Source of the DNA: Chitinimonas arctica
Lineage (GTDB): Bacteria > Pseudomonadota > Gammaproteobacteria > Burkholderiales > Chitinimonadaceae
Direction: 5' to 3'
Length of the DNA stretch: 64,000 nucleotides
Assembly (NCBI RefSeq): GCF_007431345.1
Contig: NZ_CP041730.1
Span: 4,216,001-4,280,000 of the forward strand
Of this stretch, positions 19,301 to 27,888 are shown piece by piece (positions within the stretch are counted from its first letter, which is position 1; each line of letters starts with the position of its first letter). The notes beneath the pieces are model-generated. The model made no database searches, was not told the DNA's origin, and saw only the letters and a list, made by a program, of their open reading frames with translations. Both the position numbers and the translations under genes were made by a program.

Positions 19301-22300
19301 GATGAGCACAACGACAATCTGCAAGGCGATGCCGGCCAAGACACGCTCGATGGCGGTAGCGGCAACGACAACCTCAATGGCGGCGCGGGCGCCGATACTT
19401 ATCGCTTTGGCTTGGGCGGTGGCCAGGATTCGATCAACAATCACGATAGCGACACCATCGGGACCCTGCTCGACACCATCGAACTGGGCGCCGGCATCAC
19501 CCCGGCTGGGGTGACGCTGACCCGCAGCGGCGACAGCCTGGTGCTCAGCCTGAACGGTAGCGACGACCGGCTGGAAGTGCAGAGCTATTTCAACCAGGAT
19601 GCCGCCGGCCCCTACGCCGTGGACAAGATCAAGTTCGCGGACGGCAGCAGCTGGGATATTGCGACCGTCAAAACGCTGGTACTGCAATCCACTGCCGGCA
19701 ACGATACGCTGACTGCTTATGCCGGCAGCGACACGCTTGCCGGTGGCGACGGCAATGACAGCATCAATGGCATGGCCGGCGATGACCGGCTCGATGGCGG
19801 CAGCGGTGCCGATACCCTGCAGGGCGGCGAGGGCAATGATGTCGACCAGGGTGGTACCGGTGCCGACCAACTGTACGGCGGCAACGGCAACGATGTTTTG
19901 TCGGGCAACGAGCACAACGACAACCTGCAAGGCGATGCCGGCAATGACACGCTCGACGGCGGCAGCGGCAATGACAACCTCAACGGCGGCGCGGGCGCGG
20001 ATATCTATCGCTTCGGCCTGGGTTCCGGGCAGGACAGTCTCGGCAATCACGACTCCGATGCGGTGGGTACCCAAGCCGACACGATAGAACTGGGTGCCGG
20101 GATCACCCCGGCCGGGGTGACGCTGACCCGCAGCGGCGATAACCTGATCATCAGCCTGAACGGCAGCGACGACCGGCTGGAAGTGCAGAGCTACTTCAAC
20201 CAGGATGGCAACGCCGTGTACGCGGTGGACAATATCAAGTTCGCCGACGGCGCCAACTGGGATATCGCCACCGTCAAACGCATGGTGCTGCAATCCACCG
20301 AGGGCAACGATACGATGATCGGTTACGCCGGCAACGACAGCATCGCCGGTGGCGACGGTAGCGATGCCCTCAATGGCATGGCCGGTGACGACCAGCTCGA
20401 TGGCGGCGTGGGTGCCGATACCCTGCAGGGTGGCGAGGGCAACGATACCGAGCAAGGCGGTGCCGGAGCAGACCAGGTTTCCGGCGGCGCCGGCAACGAC
20501 CTGCTGCGGGGCAACGAGCACAACGACAACCTGCAAGGCGATGCCGGCAACGACACGCTCGACGGCGGCAGCGGCAATGACAACCTCAACGGCGGCGCGG
20601 GCGCGGATATCTATCGCTTCGGCCTGGGTTCCGGGCAGGACAGTCTCGGCAATCACGACTCCGATGCGGTGGGTACCCAAGCCGACACGATAGAACTGGG
20701 CGCCGGGATCACCCCGGCCGGGGTGACGCTGACCCGCAGCGGCGATAACCTGATCATCAGCTTGAACGGCAGCGACGACCGGCTTGAGGTGCAGAGCTAC
20801 TTCAACCAGGACGGCAACGCCGTGTACGCGGTGGACAATATCAAGTTCGCCGACGGCACCAACTGGGATATCGCCACCGTCAAACGCATGGTGCTGCAAT
20901 CCACCGAGGGCAACGATACGCTGATCGGTTACGCCGGCAACGACAGCATCGCCGGCGGCGACGGCAACGATACCCTCAATGGCATGGCCGGTGACGACCA
21001 GCTCGATGGCGGCGTGGGTGCCGATACCCTGCAGGGTGGCGAGGGCAACGATACCGAGCAAGGCGGTGCCGGCGCCGACCAGGTTTCTGGCGGCAACGGC
21101 AACGACCTGCTGCGGGGCAACGAGCACAACGACAATCTGCAAGGCGAAGCCGGCAACGACACGCTCGACGGCGGCAGCGGCAACGATAACCTGACCGGCG
21201 GCAATGGTGCCGATACCTACTTGTTCGGCAAGGGCTCCGGCCAGGATAGCCTCAACAACCACGATAGCGACGCGATCGGTACGCAGGCCGACACCGTCCT
21301 GCTGGGCAGCGACATCACCCCGGCCGGCGTGACGCTGACCCGTACCGGCGACACCCTGGTCATCAGCCTGAACGGCACCGACGATAAGCTTGAAGTGGCG
21401 AACTACTTCAATGCGGATGGTGCGTCCGCCTACCGGGTCGATTTGATCAAGTTCGCCGACGGCACGTCTTGGGATTACGCCACTACCAAGAGCAAGGTCG
21501 TCCCTGTTACCCCGGCCGCCAGCATCACGATATCGGGCACGGCCGCCAATGAACTGCTGAATGGTGGTTTGGGCAACGATACCCTGTACGGTCAAGTCGG
21601 CAACGACACGCTGGATGGTGGCGCCGGTAATGACCATCTCGATGGCGGCGCCGGCAACGATACCTTCCTGTTCGGTCGCGGCGCAGGCAAGGATGTCGTC
21701 AATGCCCATGACAGTACCGTCGGCAAGCTGGATACCGTGGTGCTGGGTGCAGGCATCCTGGCCACCGACATTCTGCTGGTCCGTGAAGGCGATGCGCTGG
21801 TCCTCGGCATCAAGGGCACGTCCGACAGCCTGCGGGTCAACAACTACTTCAACCAGGACGCGGCAGGCGGCTACCAGGTCGATCGGATCAAGTTCGCCGA
21901 CGGCAGCAGCTGGGATGTGGCGGCGGTCAAGGCCAAGGTGCTGGAGGCCAGCAGCGAGAACGACACGCTGTACGGTTATGCCGGTAACGACGCCTTGAAT
22001 GGTCTGGCCGGTGACGACCAGATTTCCGGCAAGGCCGGCAACGACACGCTCGATGGCGGTAGCGGCGAGGATCGCTTGAACGGCGAAGACGGCGACGACC
22101 AGCTGTTGGGTGGTAGCCAGAACGACACCTTGGACGGCGGCAACGGCAACGACCAGTTGCTGGGCCAGATCGGCAACGACACCCTGTACGGCCAAGCCGG
22201 CAGCGACACGCTGGACGGTGGCGCCGGTAATGACCAGCTGGACGGCGGTGCCGGCAACGACACCTTCCTGTTTGGACGAGGCGCGGGCAAGGATGTGCTG

Positions 22301-25300
22301 AATGCCTATGACAGCATTGTCGGCAAGCTGGACACCATCGAACTGGGCAGCGGCATCACGGCTGCGGATATCCAGCTGGTGCGCGAAGGCGATGTGCTGG
22401 TCCTGAGCATCAAGGGCACCTCGGACAGCCTGCGGGTCAACAATTACTTCAACCAGGACGCGGCAGGCGGCTACCAGGTCGATCGGATCAAGTTCGCCGA
22501 CGGCAGCAGCTGGGACGTAGCGGCGGTCAAGGCCAAGGTGCTGTTGGCCAGCAGCGAGAACGACACGCTGTACGGCTATGCCGGCAACGACGCCTTGAAC
22601 GGTCTGGCCGGCGACGACCAGATTGCCGGCAAGGCCGGCAACGACACGCTCGATGGCGGCAGTGGCGAGGATCGTTTGAACGGCGAAGACGGCGACGACC
22701 AGTTGCTGGGCGGTAGCCAGAACGACACGCTGGACGGCGGCAACGGCAACGACCAGTTGCTGGGCCAGGTCGGTAACGACACGCTGTCCGGCCAAGCCGG
22801 CAACGACACGCTGGACGGTGGTGCCGGTAATGACCAGCTGGACGGCGGTGCCGGCAACGACACCTTCCTGTTCGGCCGCGGCGCAGGCAAGGATGTCGTC
22901 AATGCCCATGACAGTACCGTCGGCAAGCTGGATACCGTGGTGCTGGGTGCAGGCATCCTGGCCACCGACATTCTGCTGGTCCGTGAAGGCGATGCGCTGG
23001 TCCTCGGCATCAAGGGCACGTCCGACAGCCTGCGGGTCAACAACTACTTCAACCAGGACGCGGCAGGCGGCTACCAGGTCGATCGGATCAAGTTCGCCGA
23101 CGGCAGCAGCTGGGATGTGGCGGCGGTCAAGGCCAAGGTGCTGGAGGCCAGCAGCGAGAACGACACGCTGTACGGTTATGCCGGTAACGACGCCTTGAAT
23201 GGTCTGGCCGGTGACGACCAGATTTCCGGCAAGGCCGGCAACGACACGCTCGATGGCGGTAGCGGCGAGGATCGCTTGAACGGCGAAGACGGCGACGACC
23301 AGCTGTTGGGTGGTAGCCAGAACGACACCTTGGACGGCGGCAACGGCAACGACCAGTTGCTGGGCCAGATCGGCAACGACACCCTGTACGGCCAAGCCGG
23401 CAGCGACACGCTGGACGGTGGCGCCGGTAATGACCAGCTGGACGGCGGTGCCGGCAACGACACCTTCCTGTTTGGACGAGGCGCGGGCAAGGATGTGCTG
23501 AATGCCTATGACAGCATTGTCGGCAAGCTGGACACCATCGAACTGGGCAGCGGCATCACGACTGCGGATATCCAGCTGGTGCGCGAAGGCGATGTGCTGG
23601 TCCTGAGCATCAAGGGCACCTCGGACAGCCTGCGGGTCAACAATTACTTCAACCAGGACGCGGCAGGCGGCTACCAGGTCGATCGGATCAAGTTCGCCGA
23701 CGGCAGCAGTTGGGATGTGGCGGCGGTCAAGGCCAAGGTGCTGTTGGCCAGCAGCGAGAACGACTCGCTGTACGGCTATGCCGGCAACGATGCACTGGCT
23801 GGTCTGGCCGGTGACGACCAGATTGCCGGCAAGGCCGGCAATGACACGCTCGATGGCGGCAGTGGCGAGGATCGCTTGAACGGCGAAGACGGCGACGACC
23901 AGTTGCTGGGCGGTAGCCAGAACGACACGCTGGACGGCGGCAACGGCAACGACCAGTTGCTGGGCCAGGTCGGTAACGACACGCTGTCCGGCCAAGCCGG
24001 CAACGACACGCTGGACGGTGGTGCCGGTAATGACCAGATGGACGGCGGTGCCGGCAACGACACCTTCCTGTTCGGCCGCGGCGCAGGCAAGGATGTCGTC
24101 AATGCCCATGACAGTACCGTCGGCAAGCTGGATACCGTGGTGCTGGGTGCAGGCATCCTGGCCACCGACATTCTGCTGGTCCGTGAAGGCGATGCGCTGG
24201 TCCTCGGCATCAAGGGCACGTCCGACAGCCTGCGGGTCAACAACTACTTCAACCAGGACGCGGCAGGCGGCTACCAGGTGGATCGAATCAAGTTCGCCGA
24301 CGGCAGCAGCTGGGATGTGGCGGCGGTCAAGGCCAAGGTGCTGGAGGCCAGCAGCGAGAACGACACGCTGTACGGTTATGCCGGTAACGACGCCTTGAAT
24401 GGTCTGGCCGGTGACGACCAGATTTCCGGCAAGGCCGGCAATGACACGCTCGATGGCGGCAGTGGCGAGGACAGGCTGAACGGCGAGGACGGCGATGACC
24501 GGCTTCTGGGCGGTAGCCAGAACGACACGCTGGACGGCGGTAATGGCCACGACCAGTTGCTGGGCCAGATCGGCAACGACACCCTGTCCGGCCAAGCCGG
24601 CAACGACACGCTGGATGGTGGCGCCGGTAATGACCAGCTGGACGGCGGTGCCGGCAACGACACCTTCCTGTTTGGACGAGGTGCGGGCAAGGATGTGGTC
24701 AATGCCTACGACAATACCGCCGGCAAGCTGGATACCATCGAACTGGGCAGCGGCATCGCGGCTGCGGATATCCAGCTGGTGCGCGAAGGCGATGTGCTGG
24801 TCCTGAGTATCAAGGGCACGTCCGACAGCCTGCGGGTCAACAGTTACTTCAACCAGGATGCCGCGGGCGGCTACCAGGTCGATCGGATCAAGTTCGCCGA
24901 CGGCAGCAGCTGGGATGTGGCGGCGGTCAAGGCCAAGGTGCTGTTGGCCAGCAGCGAGAACGATACGCTGTACGGCTATGCCGGCAACGACGCCTTGAAC
25001 GGTCTGGCCGGCGACGACCAGATCTCCGGCAAGGCTGGCAATGACACGCTCGATGGCGGTAGCGGCGAGGATCGCTTGAACGGCGAAGACGGCGACGACC
25101 AGTTGCTGGGCGGCAGCCAGAACGACACGCTGGACGGCGGTAATGGCCACGACTTGCTGCAAGGCCAGATCGGCAACGACACGCTGTCCGGTCAAGCCGG
25201 CAACGACACGCTGGATGGTGGCGCGGGTAACGACCAGCTGGATGGCGGTGCCGGCAACGACACTTACCTATTCGGCAAGGGTGCCAACGCCGATGCGCTC

Positions 25301-25633
25301 ACCAACTACGACTCGACCGGTCTGGACAACGACAAGGTGGTGATCGGGGCGGGCGTCCGGGCCGACCAGGTCTGGCTGCAGCGCGTGGGTAACGATCTGC
25401 AGCTGATGCTGATCGAGACCAACGACAAGCTCAATCTGCGTAACTGGTATAGCGGATCGGCCTACCACGTCGATAGCATCGAACTGGCGAGCGGCCAGCG
25501 TCTGCTGGAAAGTCAGGTGGATGCCATGGTCTCGGCGATGGCGGCATTCGCGCCGCCTGCGCCGGGCGAAAGCGCCTTGCTGCCGGAGTACCAAGCGGTC
25601 TTGAACCCGCTGATTGCCGTCAACTGGAAGTAA
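16055..25633 (+). CDS. Giant RTX calcium-binding protein, 3' part of the M23-RTX gene
   Basis: 3192 codons from a TTG at 16055 that has no Shine-Dalgarno sequence, so it is probably not an independent start. In frame just upstream the sequence reads PPRRDPLVFDLDGDG, the usual junction of such proteins. Order: EF-hand-like loops (FDLDGDG, DHDGDG, DRDGNG, residues 1-100); a 350-residue helical region; then from about residue 450 alternating RTX nonapeptide blocks (GGxGxDxLx) and about 14 haemolysin-related domains (pattern LEVQSYFNQDG...IKFADGTSW). It ends in a non-repeat tail of about 110 residues that may hold the type I secretion signal. No ABC exporter or membrane-fusion gene is in the window. 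Expected role: a secreted, calcium-folded cell-wall-active or adhesive protein. Confidence 0.9.
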   Translation: MVFDLDGDGVETTSTRDGTIILFDHDGDGIKTGTGWVKPDDGWLVLDRDGNGAIDTGRELFGVDTRKQDGQLAKDGFDALKDLDANRDNKIDGADTVFANLRIWRDLNQDGISQANELSTLDANSIVSVGVNSTTVRTDLGNGNIQTAAGTFTRSNGTTGTTGETDATVANLDLLVNTFYRQYTDHIALSEQAKALPALRGSGRVRDLSEAISLSAELGNWVQGYTQQTTRQGQLDQLDGFVEKWANTSDLKSLQAQATALAGQGVTLEYKLAGLTAGTPQFTDFVRKLGIVERFMGFTYGGVSGQARFTVLDATSGRLTVTLAAEQIANISLAYDRFKTDIYESLLPATRLKPFVDSLESALMADTLSFTGLESQFSQAITARGQQGLIDLVEFVSAYGYDRLADLGWDASGFLLGQIRKAPELAAFSAELSSWTVRLAGATEHNLSGSSRSDLLVGTRDADTLYGRNGNDLLLGGNGNDQIMGENGADTLDGGTGNDHLNGGNGADTYLFGKASGQDVINNNDSDAAGTQPDTILLGAGIVPAGVTLTRSGDSLFLSLNGSDDRLEVQSYFNQDGNSAYALDRIKFADGTSWDVATIKRMVLQSTDGNDTLTGYAGNDTLVGGDGNDTLNGMAGDDQLSGNSGADNLQGGDGNDTAEGGVGADLLYGGSGNDVLRGNEHNDNLQGDAGNDTLEGGSGNDHLNGGAGADTYRFDIGGGQDVIGNHDSDAFGTQIDTLRMGEGISPAGVTLTRGGDSLFVSVNGSDDRVEVQSYFNQDGGGSYVLDKIAFADGTSWDIATVKRMVLLSTDGNDTLAGYSGNDTIAGGDGNDGINGMAGDDQLDGGVGADTLQGGEGNDAEQGGAGADMLYGGIGNDLLLGNEHNDNLQGDAGNDTLDGGSGNDNLNGGAGADTYRFGLGAGQDTVNNHDSDAFGTQPDTIELGAGITPAGVTLTRSGDNLILSLNGSDDRLEVQSYFNQDAAGPYAVDKIKFADGSSWDIATVKTMVLQSTVGNDTLAGYIGNDAITGDDGNDSINGMAGNDALNGNSGADTLQGGEGDDTVKGWSGADQLYGGNGNDLLSGDEHNDNLQGDAGQDTLDGGSGNDNLNGGAGADTYRFGLGGGQDSINNHDSDTIGTLLDTIELGAGITPAGVTLTRSGDSLVLSLNGSDDRLEVQSYFNQDAAGPYAVDKIKFADGSSWDIATVKTLVLQSTAGNDTLTAYAGSDTLAGGDGNDSINGMAGDDRLDGGSGADTLQGGEGNDVDQGGTGADQLYGGNGNDVLSGNEHNDNLQGDAGNDTLDGGSGNDNLNGGAGADIYRFGLGSGQDSLGNHDSDAVGTQADTIELGAGITPAGVTLTRSGDNLIISLNGSDDRLEVQSYFNQDGNAVYAVDNIKFADGANWDIATVKRMVLQSTEGNDTMIGYAGNDSIAGGDGSDALNGMAGDDQLDGGVGADTLQGGEGNDTEQGGAGADQVSGGAGNDLLRGNEHNDNLQGDAGNDTLDGGSGNDNLNGGAGADIYRFGLGSGQDSLGNHDSDAVGTQADTIELGAGITPAGVTLTRSGDNLIISLNGSDDRLEVQSYFNQDGNAVYAVDNIKFADGTNWDIATVKRMVLQSTEGNDTLIGYAGNDSIAGGDGNDTLNGMAGDDQLDGGVGADTLQGGEGNDTEQGGAGADQVSGGNGNDLLRGNEHNDNLQGEAGNDTLDGGSGNDNLTGGNGADTYLFGKGSGQDSLNNHDSDAIGTQADTVLLGSDITPAGVTLTRTGDTLVISLNGTDDKLEVANYFNADGASAYRVDLIKFADGTSWDYATTKSKVVPVTPAASITISGTAANELLNGGLGNDTLYGQVGNDTLDGGAGNDHLDGGAGNDTFLFGRGAGKDVVNAHDSTVGKLDTVVLGAGILATDILLVREGDALVLGIKGTSDSLRVNNYFNQDAAGGYQVDRIKFADGSSWDVAAVKAKVLEASSENDTLYGYAGNDALNGLAGDDQISGKAGNDTLDGGSGEDRLNGEDGDDQLLGGSQNDTLDGGNGNDQLLGQIGNDTLYGQAGSDTLDGGAGNDQLDGGAGNDTFLFGRGAGKDVLNAYDSIVGKLDTIELGSGITAADIQLVREGDVLVLSIKGTSDSLRVNNYFNQDAAGGYQVDRIKFADGSSWDVAAVKAKVLLASSENDTLYGYAGNDALNGLAGDDQIAGKAGNDTLDGGSGEDRLNGEDGDDQLLGGSQNDTLDGGNGNDQLLGQVGNDTLSGQAGNDTLDGGAGNDQLDGGAGNDTFLFGRGAGKDVVNAHDSTVGKLDTVVLGAGILATDILLVREGDALVLGIKGTSDSLRVNNYFNQDAAGGYQVDRIKFADGSSWDVAAVKAKVLEASSENDTLYGYAGNDALNGLAGDDQISGKAGNDTLDGGSGEDRLNGEDGDDQLLGGSQNDTLDGGNGNDQLLGQIGNDTLYGQAGSDTLDGGAGNDQLDGGAGNDTFLFGRGAGKDVLNAYDSIVGKLDTIELGSGITTADIQLVREGDVLVLSIKGTSDSLRVNNYFNQDAAGGYQVDRIKFADGSSWDVAAVKAKVLLASSENDSLYGYAGNDALAGLAGDDQIAGKAGNDTLDGGSGEDRLNGEDGDDQLLGGSQNDTLDGGNGNDQLLGQVGNDTLSGQAGNDTLDGGAGNDQMDGGAGNDTFLFGRGAGKDVVNAHDSTVGKLDTVVLGAGILATDILLVREGDALVLGIKGTSDSLRVNNYFNQDAAGGYQVDRIKFADGSSWDVAAVKAKVLEASSENDTLYGYAGNDALNGLAGDDQISGKAGNDTLDGGSGEDRLNGEDGDDRLLGGSQNDTLDGGNGHDQLLGQIGNDTLSGQAGNDTLDGGAGNDQLDGGAGNDTFLFGRGAGKDVVNAYDNTAGKLDTIELGSGIAAADIQLVREGDVLVLSIKGTSDSLRVNSYFNQDAAGGYQVDRIKFADGSSWDVAAVKAKVLLASSENDTLYGYAGNDALNGLAGDDQISGKAGNDTLDGGSGEDRLNGEDGDDQLLGGSQNDTLDGGNGHDLLQGQIGNDTLSGQAGNDTLDGGAGNDQLDGGAGNDTYLFGKGANADALTNYDSTGLDNDKVVIGAGVRADQVWLQRVGNDLQLMLIETNDKLNLRNWYSGSAYHVDSIELASGQRLLESQVDAMVSAMAAFAPPAPGESALLPEYQAVLNPLIAVNWK
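17881..21516 (+). repeat. 606-bp tandem DNA repeat, six units
   Basis: The same landmark (CAACGA(C/T)ACG... after the haemolysin-related domain) recurs at 17881, 18487, 19093, 19699, 20305 and 20911, exactly 606 bases apart (202 codons). Units 5 and 6 (20305-21516) are almost identical at the DNA level over long stretches, the others diverged. Each unit encodes one RTX block plus one haemolysin-related domain. Confidence 0.9.
21677..25257 (+). repeat. 600-bp tandem repeat in a 1200-bp higher-order arrangement
   Basis: A second unit type repeats every 600 bases (landmark GAACGA(C/T)... at about 21958, 22558, 23158, 23758, 24358, 24958). Two subtypes alternate: A (AHDSTVGKLDTVVLG) and B (AYDSIVGKLDTIELG), giving A-B-A-B-A-B. 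As a result 21677-22360 is identical, base for base as far as I can read, to 22877-23560. Confidence 0.9.
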
Positions 25634-25651
25634 GCTAGACGGTAATAACTG

Positions 25652-25683
25652 AGCCCCCGGTCAATCAGGCCGGGGGCTTTTTG
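25652..25683 (+). terminator. Intrinsic terminator after the RTX gene
   Basis: AGCCCCCGG (25652-25660) pairs perfectly with CCGGGGGCT (25670-25678), followed by TTTTT. It lies 19 bp after the stop codon. Confidence 0.9.
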
Positions 25684-25718
25684 TTGCATATCACCGATTC
25701 TGCTCGGCGATGTGCCAC

Positions 25719-26195
25719 CTATATGGCAGGCACCACCCGGCTCACCCGGCCACGGGTAATGACCCGCACCTTCTGGCCTACCGCAAACGAAATATCCGCT
25801 TCCTGTACCACGGCGATCACTTCGCCGTTATCCAGCTTCAGTACCAGCTCCAGGCCGTCCTTGGTATTGACGTCCTTGCCCACCGCATTGCCGACGGCAC
25901 CGCCGACCGTGGCGCCGAGCACGCCGCTGACCACCGCACCGTTGCCCTTGCCGATATTGCCGCTGGCCGCGATGCCGCCGATCACGGCGCCGATCAGGGA
26001 GCCCAACTCGCTATCGTCGGGCCGGATCTTTACCGGGCGGGCCGCTTCAACCGTACCGGCCCTGACCTTGGCTTCATTCATGGCTTCGGAAGGAGAGTAG
26101 TAGTTGGCCGTACGGCTGTTGGCACAACCACTCAGGGAAAGTGCCAGGCCAAGTACTGCGGCACCGATCAGGCGCGGGGAGGGCTGGATGTTCAT
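25719..26195 (-). CDS. SlyB-like glycine-zipper outer-membrane lipoprotein
   Basis: 158 aa from the ATG at 26195. The N-terminus carries a lipoprotein signal with lipobox LSLSGC, so the mature protein should be acylated. A glycine-zipper 2TM region follows (LIGAVIGGIAASGNIG, then VLGATVGGAVGNAVG), and then a small beta domain (DGLELVLKLDNGEVIAVVQE). This is the SlyB/Pcp family architecture of about 155 aa; these proteins help stabilise the outer membrane. It is monocistronic and convergent with the RTX gene. Confidence 0.9.
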   Translation of the reverse strand: MNIQPSPRLIGAAVLGLALSLSGCANSRTANYYSPSEAMNEAKVRAGTVEAARPVKIRPDDSELGSLIGAVIGGIAASGNIGKGNGAVVSGVLGATVGGAVGNAVGKDVNTKDGLELVLKLDNGEVIAVVQEADISFAVGQKVRVITRGRVSRVVPAI

Positions 26196-26415
26196 GATGG
26201 AAGCCTTGTGCGGGTAGGGTGTCGGGATGCAGGGATTATCCGCCAGGCGGGCGGGACTGGGGAAGGTCACTATTGACGCAGCAAGCCGAGCGCTCTGCCA
26301 TCACGGCGTGCTTTCCGGCGGGATGGCGGCAACGGTAGAATGCGTTCACACGGCGCGGCGCTGCAATTTCCATCGATAACAGGCTAAACCGCCTGAAGCC
26401 GCGCAAGGGAGATGC

Positions 26416-27159
26416 ATGAAGTTCCTCTTGAGCAATGACGACGGCTATTTTGCGCCGGGACTGGCCGCGCTTGCCGCGGCGCTCGAACCCCTGGGTGAAG
26501 TCAGCGTGGTGGCTCCCGAGCGCGACCGTAGCGGTTCATCCAATTCGCTGACCCTGGATCGCCCCCTCAGCCTGAAGCGCGCGCCGTCGGGTTTCCATTA
26601 TGTGAATGGTACGCCGACCGATTGCGTCCATCTGGCCGTCACCGGCTTGCTGGAGGCGGCTCGGCCGGACGTGGTGGTATCGGGTATCAACCACGGCGCC
26701 AATATGGGCGACGACACCATCTACTCCGGTACCGTGGCGGCCGCGACCGAGGCCTATCTGCTCGGCATTCCCGCTGTCGCCATTTCGCTGGCGAAGCACA
26801 ATGCCGCCCATTTCGACACCGCGGCGCGGGTCGCTGTCGAGCTGGTCGCGCGCATGCAGCGCGATCCGGTGCGGGGTGCGGTATTGCTGAACGTCAATGT
26901 GCCCGATATTCCGTACGAGGAATTGCGCGGGTGGCGGGTCACCCGCCTGGGGCGCCGGCACAAGGCGGAACCGGTGATCAAATCGAACAATCCGCGCGGC
27001 GACACCATCTACTGGGTCGGCCCGGTGGGGACGGCCCAGGATGCGGCGGAAGACACCGATTTCTGGGCAGTCGCCAACGGCTATGTCTCCATCACGCCAC
27101 TGCAGATCGATCTGACCGCGTACAAGCAGCTTGAATTCTTTTCCGCGTGGCTGAAATGA
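26416..27159 (+). CDS. surE: 5'/3'-nucleotidase SurE
   Basis: 247 aa. Begins MKFLLSNDDGYFAPGLAAL with the metal-binding DD pair, followed by VAPERDRSGSSNSLTLD and VSGINHGANMGDDTIYSGTV, all signatures of SurE. The enzyme dephosphorylates nucleoside monophosphates and is linked to stationary-phase survival. It opens the conserved surE-pcm-nlpD-rpoS block, and its TGA overlaps the pcm ATG. Confidence 0.97.
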   Translation: MKFLLSNDDGYFAPGLAALAAALEPLGEVSVVAPERDRSGSSNSLTLDRPLSLKRAPSGFHYVNGTPTDCVHLAVTGLLEAARPDVVVSGINHGANMGDDTIYSGTVAAATEAYLLGIPAVAISLAKHNAAHFDTAARVAVELVARMQRDPVRGAVLLNVNVPDIPYEELRGWRVTRLGRRHKAEPVIKSNNPRGDTIYWVGPVGTAQDAAEDTDFWAVANGYVSITPLQIDLTAYKQLEFFSAWLK

Positions 27160-27812
27160 AACACGATTTTTCCGGCATAGGCATGACCTCGGCCCGCACC
27201 CGCGGGCGCCTGGTCGAACGGCTGCGGCAGCAAGGAATACGCAGCGAGGCCGTGCTGGCGGTGATGGGCAATACGCCGCGCCATATCTTTGTCGACGAGG
27301 CGCTGTCGCATCGTGCTTATGACGATGTGTCGCTACCCATCGGCTTGGGCCAGACCATTTCCCAGCCTTATATCGTGGCCCGCATGGTCGAATTGGCGGT
27401 GGGAGCGGCCCGCCGCGATAAGGTCCTGGAGATCGGTACGGGCTGCGGCTACCAAACGGTGGTTTTGGCGCAACTGTTCAAGACGGTTTATTCGGTGGAA
27501 CGTCTGGCCCAGCTACTCGACAAAGCACGTACAAGATTGCGCGAGTTGCGCATAAGTAACACCCGTCTACGCCATGGCGACGGCTTCGTCGGCATCGCCG
27601 AAGCGGCCCCCTTCGACGCCATCATCATGGCTGCCGCCCCCACCTACGTACCCGAAGCCCTATTGGCCCAGCTGGCCATAGGCGGGCGGATGATTTTCCC
27701 TATCGGGAATGTCGATCAGGAATTACGAATAATTGAGCGCACCGAGGAAGCCTACATCGAGACAAAGCTGGAAAAAGTCCGCTTTGTGCCCATGCTTCCG
27801 GGCCTTGCTTAG
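27156..27812 (+). CDS. pcm: Protein-L-isoaspartate O-methyltransferase
   Basis: 218 aa from the ATG at 27156, overlapping the surE stop. A GTG 9 bases earlier is possible but less likely. The SAM-binding motif is VLEIGTGCGYQTVVLAQL; the substrate region has PRHIFVDEALSHRAYDD and LPIGLGQTISQPYIVA. The enzyme repairs isoaspartyl residues in ageing proteins, which fits its place in the stationary-phase cluster. Confidence 0.96.
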   Translation: MKHDFSGIGMTSARTRGRLVERLRQQGIRSEAVLAVMGNTPRHIFVDEALSHRAYDDVSLPIGLGQTISQPYIVARMVELAVGAARRDKVLEIGTGCGYQTVVLAQLFKTVYSVERLAQLLDKARTRLRELRISNTRLRHGDGFVGIAEAAPFDAIIMAAAPTYVPEALLAQLAIGGRMIFPIGNVDQELRIIERTEEAYIETKLEKVRFVPMLPGLA

Positions 27813-27888
27813 CTTCAGTAAAACTGTCATCGTCGCGTTGTCGGCTCAGGGCCACTCGCTACAAGATTCCATATGAGGGAGTAACGAG

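Noticed and set aside
18266..25195. A 2309-codon open frame antisense to the RTX gene
   Set aside because: It is a mirror of the RTX repeat composition (high-GC third positions in the sense strand keep the antisense frame open). Its translation is low-complexity Val/Ala/Gln with no domain, and it has no separate promoter or ribosome site.
17881..25257. Regular repeats that might suggest a CRISPR array or satellite
   Set aside because: The period is 600-606 bp, the repeats are coding in one long frame and encode RTX and haemolysin-related domains; there are no short repeats with unique spacers.
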